Part shown: positions 1 to 7,420 of the stretch, in pieces
Layout of the letters: every line of letters starts with the position of its first letter
Numbering within the stretch: position 1 is the first letter of the stretch
From: Deltaproteobacteria bacterium UBA6967
GTDB taxonomy: Bacteria > SAR324 > NAC60-12
Length of the DNA stretch: 31,352 nt
NCBI GenBank assembly: GCA_002450295.1
Contig: DJYX01000209.1
Span: forward strand, 1-31,352
Direction: 5' to 3'
Notes under the pieces: model-generated
Databases searched by the model: none
Told to the model about the DNA's origin: nothing
Seen by the model: only the letters and a program-made list of their open reading frames with translations
Program-made: the position numbers and the translations under genes

Positions 1-415
1 TATCAAATGTTTTATCAAATGTTTGCTCAGGAAATTTAAATTTTGAACATGTCAATTAAATGAAGAAATTTTAACTCAATTTTTGTATCAAAATGTTTTC
101 CAAAATTAAAATTTTAGCATGAATATAAACGAATATCTCATTATGAGTAACTCAATCGTCGTGATGATCTAAGAACAATTGAGCTAAGCAAAAGTTTGGT
201 CTAGTTCCCGAGATCTCGTTCATTAGAATGGGACAAATACCCCAAACGCCCCAAAGTAAATTCTGTCTTGCCCCACTTTTTTAAATCAGAAAATGCATAA
301 GTCGCTGAAATGAAGTATGAATTTAATTGGCACAGAATCTGTCTCTTTTCAACATGACAACAAGTCATTTTTCATATCTTTGCCTCACTTAACATTCAGA
401 TTTAGGGAGTAGCAC
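1..415. other. AT-rich intergenic leader upstream of acoA
   Basis: No convincing gene is visible in these 415 bases. The left edge has a perfect tandem duplication of TATCAAATGTTT at 1-12 and 13-24, and a looser copy (TATCAAAATGTTTT) at 86-99. A 10-bp palindrome, CGAGATCTCG, lies at 209-218. A candidate sigma-54 promoter lies at 327-342 and is listed separately. The rest is AT-rich sequence typical of a promoter region. Because the window starts here, the tandem 12-mers could be the end of a longer repeat tract. Confidence 0.6.
327..342 (+). promoter_or_regulatory. candidate sigma-54 (-24/-12) promoter for acoABC
   Basis: TTGGCAC at 327-333 matches the -24 half of the RpoN consensus. Exactly ten bases after its GG comes CTGT, where the consensus has TTGC, so the -24 box is strong and the -12 box imperfect (GT instead of GC). 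The predicted transcript start would be near 353, leaving about 60 bases of leader. In Bacillus and in Cupriavidus/Pseudomonas the aco operons are transcribed by sigma-54 RNA polymerase with the enhancer-binding activator AcoR, which makes the match more credible. No AcoR gene is present in the window. Confidence 0.35.
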
Positions 416-1387
416 ATGAGCCTGAGTGAATCCAAATTATTGCAAGCGTACCGCAAGATGCGTCAGATCCGCGATTTTGAGGATCGAGTCCATGAGGAGT
501 TTGCCACTGGGATTATTCCTGGGTTTGTCCATCTTTACGCTGGTGAGGAAGCCTCTGCAGTTGGCTTCTGCATGCACCTCAATGACGAAGACCGCATTGC
601 CAGCACTCATAGAGGCCATGGTCACTGCATCGCCAAGGGGGTAGAGATCAACGGGATGATGTCGGAGATCTTCGGTCGCCGCAATGGCACCTGTGCCGGC
701 AAAGGTGGTTCGATGCATATCGCAGACTTGGAAAAGGGGATGATGGGGGCCAATGGGATCGTCGGTGCGGGGCCTCCCTTGATCTGTGGAGCGGGCCTAG
801 CAGCCAAGTTCCGCAAGAACGGTGGGGTGGCGATCGCCTTTGTAGGCGATGGAGGCTCCAACCAGGGAACGACGATGGAGTCATTGAATCTGGCTTCTGT
901 CTGGAATCTGCCCTGTATCTTTGTGGCTGAGAACAACGGCTATGCAGAGGCGACGTCGAGTAAATGGTCGGTTTCCTGTGAGAACATTGCCGACCGTGCG
1001 GCAGCCTTTGGGATGCCGGGGGTGGTTGTGGATGGGCATGATTTCTTTGCGGTCTATGAGGTAGCTGGCGAAGCGATCAAACGCGCCCGTGAAGGAGGAG
1101 GCCCAACATTAGTGGAGTGCAAGATCAACCGCTACTACGGTCACTTTGAAGGAGATGCCCAGACGTACCGAACGATTGATGAGGTAAAAAATATCAAGGA
1201 GAACAAGGACTGCCTGATGCTCTTTGCCAAGCGGGTGACCGAGCAGGGTTTGTTGACCCAGGCGCAGTTGGACGCCATTGACAAGGAGGTTGCCGCAGAG
1301 ATTGAAGCTTCAGTCGTTCATGCGAAGTCTTCAGCGAAGCCGACAGAGGTAGACCTGCTGACAGACGTATATGTCAGTTATCCTTGA
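416..1387 (+). CDS. acoA: acetoin/pyruvate dehydrogenase-type E1 component, alpha subunit
   Basis: This 323-residue thiamine diphosphate enzyme subunit has the usual length for AcoA/PdhA. The cofactor motif runs from GDG at residues 144-146 to NN at 173-174, with the expected spacing. The upstream histidine-rich loop THRGHGH (64-70) and the GKGGSMH segment (about 95-101) are typical of E1 alpha chains. With E1 beta it would decarboxylate acetoin (or a 2-oxoacid) and pass the acetyl group to a lipoyl carrier. The start ATG follows GGGAG at about 404-408. acoB begins 31 bases downstream, and the third gene is an AcoC-type protein, which favours acetoin over pyruvate. GC content is visibly higher than in most of the window. 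Substrate identity is inferred from gene order. Confidence 0.88.
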   Translation: MSLSESKLLQAYRKMRQIRDFEDRVHEEFATGIIPGFVHLYAGEEASAVGFCMHLNDEDRIASTHRGHGHCIAKGVEINGMMSEIFGRRNGTCAGKGGSMHIADLEKGMMGANGIVGAGPPLICGAGLAAKFRKNGGVAIAFVGDGGSNQGTTMESLNLASVWNLPCIFVAENNGYAEATSSKWSVSCENIADRAAAFGMPGVVVDGHDFFAVYEVAGEAIKRAREGGGPTLVECKINRYYGHFEGDAQTYRTIDEVKNIKENKDCLMLFAKRVTEQGLLTQAQLDAIDKEVAAEIEASVVHAKSSAKPTEVDLLTDVYVSYP

Positions 1388-1418
1388 TTGACTCACCCAC
1401 AAACCAGAGGAGTTAGAG

Positions 1419-2420
1419 ATGGCCAGAATGATTACATTCAAGCAATCCATCAATGAGGCCTTGGCCCAGGAGATGGCTCGCGATGAGACAGTGATTGCAA
1501 TGGGGGAAGATATTGTTGGAGGTATGGGGGGCGATGGAGAGATGGACGCCTGGGGTGGAGTGTTTGGCTTCACGAAGGGTCTTCATGGCCAGTTTGGAGA
1601 CCGCGTGATGGACACGCCAATTACGGAGTCAGCCTTCATTGGTGCAGCCGCGGGGGCAGCAGCCTGTGGGATGCGTCCGGTGGCGGAGTTGATGTTCATC
1701 GACTTCATGGGGGTTTGTTTTGACCAGATCTTCAACCAGGCGGCGAAGTTCAAGTACATGTTTGGGGGCAAAGCAGAAACACCGATGGTGGTTCGGACGA
1801 TGATTGGGGGAGGTCTTCGTGCAGCTTCCCAACATTCGCAGTGTCTGTATCCGATCTTTACCCACATTCCTGGTTTGAAGGTGGTGATACCTTCAAATCC
1901 ATATGATGCGAAGGGTTTGTTGATCCAGGCGATCCGGGACAATGATCCGGTGATTTTCTGTGAGCACAAGTCGTTGCACCAGTTGGAGGGAGATGTTCCT
2001 GAGACACCGTATGCGATCCCGTTCAACGAAGCGAATGTGGTACGAGAGGGAGGGGATGTGACAATCGTGGCGATTGGCTTCATGGTGCACCGAGCCATGG
2101 AAGCAGCGACAGCATTGGCGAAGGAGGGGATTCAGTGTGAGGTAATTGATCCACGGACGACTTCGCCGTTGGATTTGGAGACGATCATTGAGAGTGTGGA
2201 GAACACGGGTCGCTTGGTGGTGGTGGATGAGTCGAATCCGCGCTGCAGCATGGCTGCAGACATCAGTGCGCAGGTGACGGAACAGGCCTTTGGTTCATTG
2301 AAGGGTCCGGTGAGGATGGTGACGGCACCGCATTGTCCACCGCCATTTTCGGATGTGTTGGAGGATCTCTACATGCCAAGTGCAGAGAAAATCGCTGAGG
2401 CTGTCAGGTCTCTAAAATAA
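1419..2420 (+). CDS. acoB: acetoin/pyruvate dehydrogenase-type E1 component, beta subunit
   Basis: This 333-residue protein matches E1 beta chains. An N-terminal transketolase pyrimidine-binding domain carries ALAQEMARDETVIAMGEDI and the ITESAFIGAAAGAA helix. A C-terminal transketolase domain follows from about residue 200 (VTIVAIG; the CEVIDPRTTSPLDLETI segment is highly typical). It forms the alpha2beta2 E1 heterotetramer with the preceding gene product. The start ATG is preceded by GAGGAGTTAGAG. Codons are strongly G-ending (TTG, GTG, ACG), and hand counts of 60-base lines at 1921 and 2041 give 53% and 58% GC, above the surroundings. A 10-bp hairpin follows the stop before acoC. Confidence 0.88.
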   Translation: MARMITFKQSINEALAQEMARDETVIAMGEDIVGGMGGDGEMDAWGGVFGFTKGLHGQFGDRVMDTPITESAFIGAAAGAAACGMRPVAELMFIDFMGVCFDQIFNQAAKFKYMFGGKAETPMVVRTMIGGGLRAASQHSQCLYPIFTHIPGLKVVIPSNPYDAKGLLIQAIRDNDPVIFCEHKSLHQLEGDVPETPYAIPFNEANVVREGGDVTIVAIGFMVHRAMEAATALAKEGIQCEVIDPRTTSPLDLETIIESVENTGRLVVVDESNPRCSMAADISAQVTEQAFGSLKGPVRMVTAPHCPPPFSDVLEDLYMPSAEKIAEAVRSLK

Positions 2421-2444
2421 TCACTAATTGTCTGATGCGAAAAT

Positions 2445-2477
2445 GCTGGGAGACTTTGCTTGAGTATGTCTCCCAGC
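2445..2477 (+). other. intercistronic hairpin between acoB and acoC
   Basis: GCTGGGAGAC at 2445-2454 pairs perfectly with GTCTCCCAGC at 2468-2477 across a 13-base loop. There is no run of T after it, so it is not a classical intrinsic terminator. It is better read as an RNA stability or processing element, or a partial terminator, that would lower acoC relative to acoAB. Confidence 0.6.
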
Positions 2478-2591
2478 CGAGTTCATACAAGATTAAATTT
2501 AGACAAAGACAAAGACGCCCAAAGCCTTATTGACACAAGAGATTTCTGCCCAAAAAAATGATAATTTTATTTGAAGAGTGAGGTACCAAAA

Positions 2592-3686
2592 ATGGGAGAG
2601 TTGATCAAAGTTACAATGCCAAAGTGGGGCCTCTCGATGAAAGAGGGAACTGTAAGTGATTGGATAGTTGAAGAAGGAGATGAAATAGAGAAAGGACAGG
2701 AGATTGTAGAAATAGAAACAGACAAAATAGCGAATGTTCTGGAATCCCCAGGAAGCGGTATCCTCCAAAAAATTGTAGCTCACTCTGGCGAGGTACTCCC
2801 CGTTGCGGCTTTGATAGGTGTGATTACAGATGGTGCTGTAAGTGATGATGAAATAAGTGCCTTTATCGAGCAAGAAAATGCCGCAGCGGCAGCGGCAGCA
2901 GTTGATGAAGCTCCAGACCCCTTGACTATCAGCAAGGTATTTGAGTGGGAAGGTTTGAACATACGATACATTGACAGTGAGGATGGAGAAGATCCTTTGA
3001 TCTGTCTGCATGGCTTTGGGGGAGACAAGAACAACTGGCAGTTCAACCTGGCGGCCTTAGCTCCCAACAGACGCGTGTTGGCTCCGGACTTTCCAAGTCA
3101 TGGAGACTCGACAGTCAGTACCGAGCACTCTTCACCGCTAGCCTATGCCAAGATGGTTTCAGCGATGATCGATCAGTTGGAGTTGGGGCAAGTGGACCTG
3201 GTGGGTCATTCGATGGGAGGGCTAGTGGCCTTGCTGGTGGCCCGGGAGAGCCCGGCGAAGGTAGGAGCGTTGACCTTGTTGGCGCCAGCAGGGATTGGTA
3301 CAGAGATCAATGCGGGGTATGTCGATGGCTTTGCCAGGGCCAATAGCCGTAATGAGTTGAAGGCCTTGGCCGTCCAGTTGTTTGCTGATAAGGAGATGGT
3401 GACCAGACAGATGGTAGCAGACCTGCTAAAGTACAAGCGTCTCGATGGAGTGGGAGAAGCGCTGGTGCAGTTGGCGGGGACACTTCACAGTGGGGGCAAG
3501 CAGAGCGAGGACCTCAGCAGTGTAGCTCAGAGTCTTCCGACAAAGATCTTCTGGGGTAAGGCCGATGAGATCCTAGCTGTGAGCAATTGTGCTCAGTTGA
3601 GTGGAGTGGACGTTGAGCAGTTGGAGTGTGGACACCAACCTCATATTGAAGCCGCTGATGTCGTTAATAAACATCTAGGTGGCTAA
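2592..3686 (+). CDS. acoC: acetoin dehydrogenase E2-type protein: lipoyl domain fused to alpha/beta hydrolase
   Basis: The ATG at 2592, with GAGTGAGG 8-10 bases upstream, is preferred over the TTG at 2571 and gives 364 residues. Residues 1-80 form a biotinyl/lipoyl domain with the lipoylation lysine in ETDK (K45). An Ala-rich hinge (97-103) leads to an alpha/beta hydrolase fold from about 117: HGFGG oxyanion loop at 140-144, nucleophile S207 in GHSMGG, probable acid D325 and histidine H348 in the CGHQPH segment. The usual E2 catalytic domain (HxxxDG) and E1/E3-binding domain are absent, as in Pseudomonas/Cupriavidus AcoC proteins of about 370 residues. It should accept the acetyl group from E1 and transfer it to CoA. 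GC content jumps inside the gene near 3000 (see findings). No E3 gene follows. Confidence 0.87.
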   Translation: MGELIKVTMPKWGLSMKEGTVSDWIVEEGDEIEKGQEIVEIETDKIANVLESPGSGILQKIVAHSGEVLPVAALIGVITDGAVSDDEISAFIEQENAAAAAAAVDEAPDPLTISKVFEWEGLNIRYIDSEDGEDPLICLHGFGGDKNNWQFNLAALAPNRRVLAPDFPSHGDSTVSTEHSSPLAYAKMVSAMIDQLELGQVDLVGHSMGGLVALLVARESPAKVGALTLLAPAGIGTEINAGYVDGFARANSRNELKALAVQLFADKEMVTRQMVADLLKYKRLDGVGEALVQLAGTLHSGGKQSEDLSSVAQSLPTKIFWGKADEILAVSNCAQLSGVDVEQLECGHQPHIEAADVVNKHLGG

Positions 3687-3731
3687 TTCTAAAAACTTTT
3701 TCAATTGCAGATTTCTATCAAAACAAAACTC

Positions 3732-3793
3732 CAAATTTGGATTTTGAGATTTGGTAGAGAACTACATCCGTGGGGAGTTCCACTTCCAACGGC
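3732..3793. promoter_or_regulatory. palindromes upstream of the carbohydrate ABC operon
   Basis: CCAAATTTGG at 3732-3741 is a perfect 10-bp palindrome. A longer imperfect inverted repeat spans 3769-3793, with outer arms CCGT/ACGG and inner arms GGGA/TTCC (one G-T pair) around a 7-base centre. Both lie 115-177 bases before the binding-protein start and are candidate operators. No regulator for this operon is encoded nearby. Confidence 0.3.
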
Positions 3794-3908
3794 TAAAATA
3801 GTTGGGTTGATTGAAATTATTTGAATTCGATGAGCCCCGCTTAACCGTGAGTTGCTCTTCTTATTTGAGGAACAAATCACAAAAAACAACCATCCTTAGG
3901 GAGGTATA

Positions 3909-5441
3909 ATGTTTTACGTACCGAAGAACGCGATCCATAAAAAGGTTAGCCGACGTGATTTTCTGAAAATGGGCGGTGGTGCTGCAACAGCCTTGGGAGC
4001 AGGATCAATCGCACTCGGGCTGAGCTCTGTGATCAACAGAAGACCTGTGTATGCACAGTCTTCCGATGCTGCAAAATGGAAGCAATATGAGGGTTCTAAG
4101 CTTGTCTTCATGAGTGAGAACACCCCTCCATCCTTTGCTATCCGCGATAACCTGAAGACATTTTATGACCTGACAGGGATCGAAGTCGAAATCTTGACAG
4201 ATCACTTGCCAACTGTGCAACAAAAAGTTGGGATTGACCTAAGGGGTGGTAACTCTGATTTCCACTTGAACTACATTCAGGATAAACCAATTGGGTCTCC
4301 ATTTGCGGACTACTATGAAGATTTGAATAAATACACCGGCGACAACACTCTACCTCAAGATCCTGAGGGTATGGGTGAAGACGTATGGTTTGAAAACTTT
4401 CAGAAGGCTTGTGGAGTCTTTTACGAAGCAGGTCGCATTGTTGCCTTCCCATACGACTGTGCTGTCGCCTGCTCTTTTTATCGTAAAGATCTCTTCGAAA
4501 AACTCAGTAAGGATTTCGAAAGTGAGTACGGTTACCGAATGGAGTTTACCGCGGACACGACATGGAAGCACGTTTATGAGTATGCAGCCTTCTTCAAGAA
4601 AGTTCGCGAAGGGGGCAATTCTGAGATACCCTATGGATATGCTCAACATCAGGGTAACTTTGCTTGGACAACTCAGCTAGACATACAGCGAATGCTCTTT
4701 TCGCATGGTCGTTGGACAGAGTTCGATGTCGATGACACCTTGGGCTCAAAAGATCCAGGTAAAACTAAGTGGGGTGATGCTCAGTCTGTAGCAGTGATGA
4801 CAAAATTCAAGGAACAAGCTGATGTGAGCCATCCGGACAACTTGGCTAACGGTACTCTTGAATTAAATACAGTATATCAAGCAGGCCAGATTGCTATGCA
4901 GGTTCAGTATCATGAATTTGCTGCTTCTTGTGAAGATCCAAATACTTCAAAAGCTGCTGATGGAAAAACTGGTTATGCACCATGTCCAAAGGGTGAACCC
5001 AGCTGGATCGTAGGTGGTGGGCAAGCTGTTAATGGCACCAACTGTGGTATCGGTGGTATCGGTATTAATGGCAATGCTACAGAAGATCAAAAGCGTGCGG
5101 CTTATATTTTTTCAATCTGGGCAACTTCGAAGAACATACAGTACGATGTTCTCCGTGGTTTGGGAGGCACTCCAACACGTAAGTCAGTTTTGGAAATTCC
5201 TGAAGTGAAAAACGCCCGAAAACGGCCAACAAATATGCCTAATGCATTGACCTTCGATGCTGTTTACGATCACGGCATACGAGACCCACACTTTGTGCTT
5301 GGTCCAAAGATCCCTGAGGTGAACGAGTATCATAAAATCCTAGCCACAGAAGTACAGCGCTGTGTAGCTGGAGAACTATCCCCCGAAGAAGCTTGTGAAG
5401 CAATTCGTGAGCAGACCGACGAAGCCAACGGATATTTCTAA
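3909..5441 (+). CDS. Tat-exported extracellular solute-binding protein of a carbohydrate ABC transporter
   Basis: This 510-residue protein begins with a twin-arginine signal: SRRDFLK at residues 14-20, a Gly/Ala-rich hydrophobic stretch to about 42, and a likely cleavage after VYA (residue 49). The mature part resembles family-1 solute-binding proteins of carbohydrate importers, and the next three genes supply two MalF/MalG-type permeases and a MalK-type ATPase. Family-1 proteins are usually about 410-450 residues, so this is a long member. GGGAGG at 3899-3904 sits four bases before the ATG. Tat export implies folding before export. The ligand cannot be read from sequence; a sugar, polyol or glycerophosphodiester is likely. 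A strong hairpin follows the stop. Confidence 0.82.
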   Translation: MFYVPKNAIHKKVSRRDFLKMGGGAATALGAGSIALGLSSVINRRPVYAQSSDAAKWKQYEGSKLVFMSENTPPSFAIRDNLKTFYDLTGIEVEILTDHLPTVQQKVGIDLRGGNSDFHLNYIQDKPIGSPFADYYEDLNKYTGDNTLPQDPEGMGEDVWFENFQKACGVFYEAGRIVAFPYDCAVACSFYRKDLFEKLSKDFESEYGYRMEFTADTTWKHVYEYAAFFKKVREGGNSEIPYGYAQHQGNFAWTTQLDIQRMLFSHGRWTEFDVDDTLGSKDPGKTKWGDAQSVAVMTKFKEQADVSHPDNLANGTLELNTVYQAGQIAMQVQYHEFAASCEDPNTSKAADGKTGYAPCPKGEPSWIVGGGQAVNGTNCGIGGIGINGNATEDQKRAAYIFSIWATSKNIQYDVLRGLGGTPTRKSVLEIPEVKNARKRPTNMPNALTFDAVYDHGIRDPHFVLGPKIPEVNEYHKILATEVQRCVAGELSPEEACEAIREQTDEANGYF

Positions 5442-5452
5442 ACTTGACAAAC

Positions 5453-5479
5453 TCCCGGTTGGTCAACAACCAACCGGGA
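5453..5479 (+). other. hairpin between binding-protein and first permease gene
   Basis: TCCCGGTTGGT (5453-5463) pairs with ACCAACCGGGA (5469-5479), 11 perfect base pairs around a 5-base loop. It starts 12 bases after the binding-protein stop and 22 bases before the permease start. It lacks a T tract, so it is more likely a 3'-end stabiliser or partial terminator than a full terminator. Confidence 0.7.
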
Positions 5480-5500
5480 ACCTTGTAGACATTGAAATCG

Positions 5501-6517
5501 ATGCAAACAACTCTTACGAATGGCATTGCAGACGGACAGCTTACAAATGCTGCAAAACTCGCTAATGTTTCTGAAGATCAATTTCGGATGTCAAATGGTG
5601 TCCGAGTAATTGATTATCAGCCTACCAGTCGCCACGCAGCTCCCTCAAACAGGTACTATCTCTGGTTAATTCTACCAGCAGTGATCGTTCTTGCTTGCAT
5701 CACACTTTATCCGTTTTTCTGGTTGATTTGGATGAGCTTCCACAAAGTGGATGTTTTGAAAGGTGATGTTTGGAATAACTTCGCTAATTGGCGAAGACTT
5801 TTGGGAGATCGAAGTTTTGGAAATGGTTGGTTACTACTTCTGAAATACAGTGCGATGTGTATGCTCATGGAAGTGGGATTGGGAGTGTTGCTTGCGGTGA
5901 TTTTAAACCGTTCAAAGTATGAAAAAGTTCTGGTAACGCTATTCCTTATGCCAATGATGATGGCGCCTGTGGTAGCGGGCTTGGTCTGGTACTATCTCTA
6001 CAATTCAACCTTTGGTTGGTACCACTGGTTGATGCAAAGTGCTGGAATACTTGGGGAAAAATCGATCCTTGGAGATACTGGTACAGCTATGTGGGGAATC
6101 GTCCTGGTGGATGTGTGGCAGTGGACGCCCCTAATTATTCTCATTACACTGGCCGGGATGAAAAGAGTTCCAAGAGATCAACTCGAAGCAAGTATGGTGG
6201 ATGGAGCTGGCGAATGGCGCAATTTCTTCCAGATAACTCTGCCGAATCTATATCCATTTTTGTTGATCGCGATTTTACTCCGCTTTATGGACAACTTCCG
6301 CTTCATCGATGCGATTTTAGTATTGACAGGTGGTGGTCCTGCTAACTCAACAAAGATTCTTCCAACCTACTTATTTGATGTGTCTTTCCAGTTTTTCAAA
6401 TTAGGTCGGGGCGCGGCAATCGCACTGACTCTACTATTTGTCACAATTATACTCGGATTGATTCTCGTGAAGGTGTTCGAGAGTCCTGCGGGCAAAGTAA
6501 ATCAGGAAGGATCTTAA
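5501..6517 (+). CDS. carbohydrate ABC transporter permease, MalF/UgpA type
   Basis: The first of two inner-membrane permeases. The ATG at 5501 gives 338 residues; a TTG at 5492 is the alternative, and neither has a strong Shine-Dalgarno site. A cytoplasmic N-terminal tail of about 50 residues precedes the first membrane helix (YLWLILPAVIVL...). Five further hydrophobic segments follow. The ATPase-coupling EAA loop is clear: LEASMVDGAGEWRNFFQITLP, with the conserved Gly and the I-x-LP ending. Together with the next permease it forms the channel. The tail is somewhat long and polar for the family, and an internal ATG at 5588 would shorten it. The stop is followed four bases later by the next gene. 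Confidence 0.85.
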   Translation: MQTTLTNGIADGQLTNAAKLANVSEDQFRMSNGVRVIDYQPTSRHAAPSNRYYLWLILPAVIVLACITLYPFFWLIWMSFHKVDVLKGDVWNNFANWRRLLGDRSFGNGWLLLLKYSAMCMLMEVGLGVLLAVILNRSKYEKVLVTLFLMPMMMAPVVAGLVWYYLYNSTFGWYHWLMQSAGILGEKSILGDTGTAMWGIVLVDVWQWTPLIILITLAGMKRVPRDQLEASMVDGAGEWRNFFQITLPNLYPFLLIAILLRFMDNFRFIDAILVLTGGGPANSTKILPTYLFDVSFQFFKLGRGAAIALTLLFVTIILGLILVKVFESPAGKVNQEGS

Positions 6518-6521
6518 TAAG

Positions 6522-7400
6522 ATGGCATCATCTGACATTGTCCAATATAAGACACCAGCTAGGAAAGCTGTTGATATTCTTGTCGGGGTCTTTCTAACAA
6601 TATACCTCATCTGGACGCTACTGACGTTTGTGATGATGTTTGTTTCATCTTTCAAAGATCTGTTGGAGGCTTTCAAACTTCCAGAAATTGGAGATTGGTT
6701 GGGTGTCACTTTGTTTTTTGATTTCACTCCTACATTTCGCCATTACGAAAATCTTTTTTTAGATAAGAATTTTGGCAAATATATGATGAATAGTATCATT
6801 TCCGCAGGGGGCTCCGCGCTTATCTCCGTAGTGTTAGGTTCAATGTGCGCTTATGCCCTCTCAAGGACTGAATTTCGCGGTAAGAAGGATCTGCTGTTCT
6901 GGATTATTTCCACCAGAATGGCGCCGGTTGTAGCGGTAATGGTTCCACTCTATGCGATCTTCAGGAACTTCGAATTAGTTGGGACTTTGCCAGGGCTGAT
7001 TCTGGCTTATACGACCTTTAACCTTCCGTTTGCGATTTGGATTTTAAAAGGCTTCTTTGACAACGTGCCCTACTCTATTGAAGAGGCACAGATGTGCGAT
7101 GGTGCAAATCGATTTGAAGCTTTTGTGTCAATTTTACCGCTTGTTGCCCCTGGAATTGGAGCCTTCTTAATACTATGTGTCCTTTTTGGTTGGAACGATT
7201 TTTTGTTTGCCTCCATAATCGGATCGGGAGGTGCTAAGACTCTTCCAGTAGCAACAGTTGAGCTTGTTCAACCACAGAATATCCAATGGGGAAAAATAAT
7301 GGCAGCTGGTGTTGTAACAACCGTTCCAATGATGTTTCTTGGGTTGCTGGTACGTCGTTATCTTGTAACTGGCCTGACCATGGGCGCTGTCCGCGAATAA
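6522..7400 (+). CDS. carbohydrate ABC transporter permease, MalG/UgpE type
   Basis: The 292-residue second permease has the usual MalG length, with six predicted membrane segments. The first is at about residues 15-40 (ILVGVFLTIYLIWTLL). The EAA loop reads IEEAQMCDGANRFEAFVSILP, and a typical C-terminal segment ends in a YLVTGLTMGAVRE-like tail, which is the standard MalG ending (GLTxGAVK). It begins four bases after the preceding permease, with AGGAAGGA upstream, so the two are translated from one message. Confidence 0.87.
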   Translation: MASSDIVQYKTPARKAVDILVGVFLTIYLIWTLLTFVMMFVSSFKDLLEAFKLPEIGDWLGVTLFFDFTPTFRHYENLFLDKNFGKYMMNSIISAGGSALISVVLGSMCAYALSRTEFRGKKDLLFWIISTRMAPVVAVMVPLYAIFRNFELVGTLPGLILAYTTFNLPFAIWILKGFFDNVPYSIEEAQMCDGANRFEAFVSILPLVAPGIGAFLILCVLFGWNDFLFASIIGSGGAKTLPVATVELVQPQNIQWGKIMAAGVVTTVPMMFLGLLVRRYLVTGLTMGAVRE

Positions 7401-7420
7401 TCTTCAACTAATCTGAAAAC

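Noticed and set aside
1..99. Tandem 12-mers as a CRISPR array
   Set aside because: Copies are only 12 bases, two are directly adjacent without a spacer, and no cas gene is present.
1583..2098. 171-codon minus-strand open frame inside acoB
   Set aside because: Antisense to a clear E1 beta gene; no ribosome site and Ser/Pro/Ala-rich low-information translation caused by the G-rich codons opposite.
2499..3011. 170-codon minus-strand frame across the acoC start
   Set aside because: It overlaps the lipoyl domain coding sequence and its Cys/Phe/Tyr-rich product shows no motif; a shadow frame.
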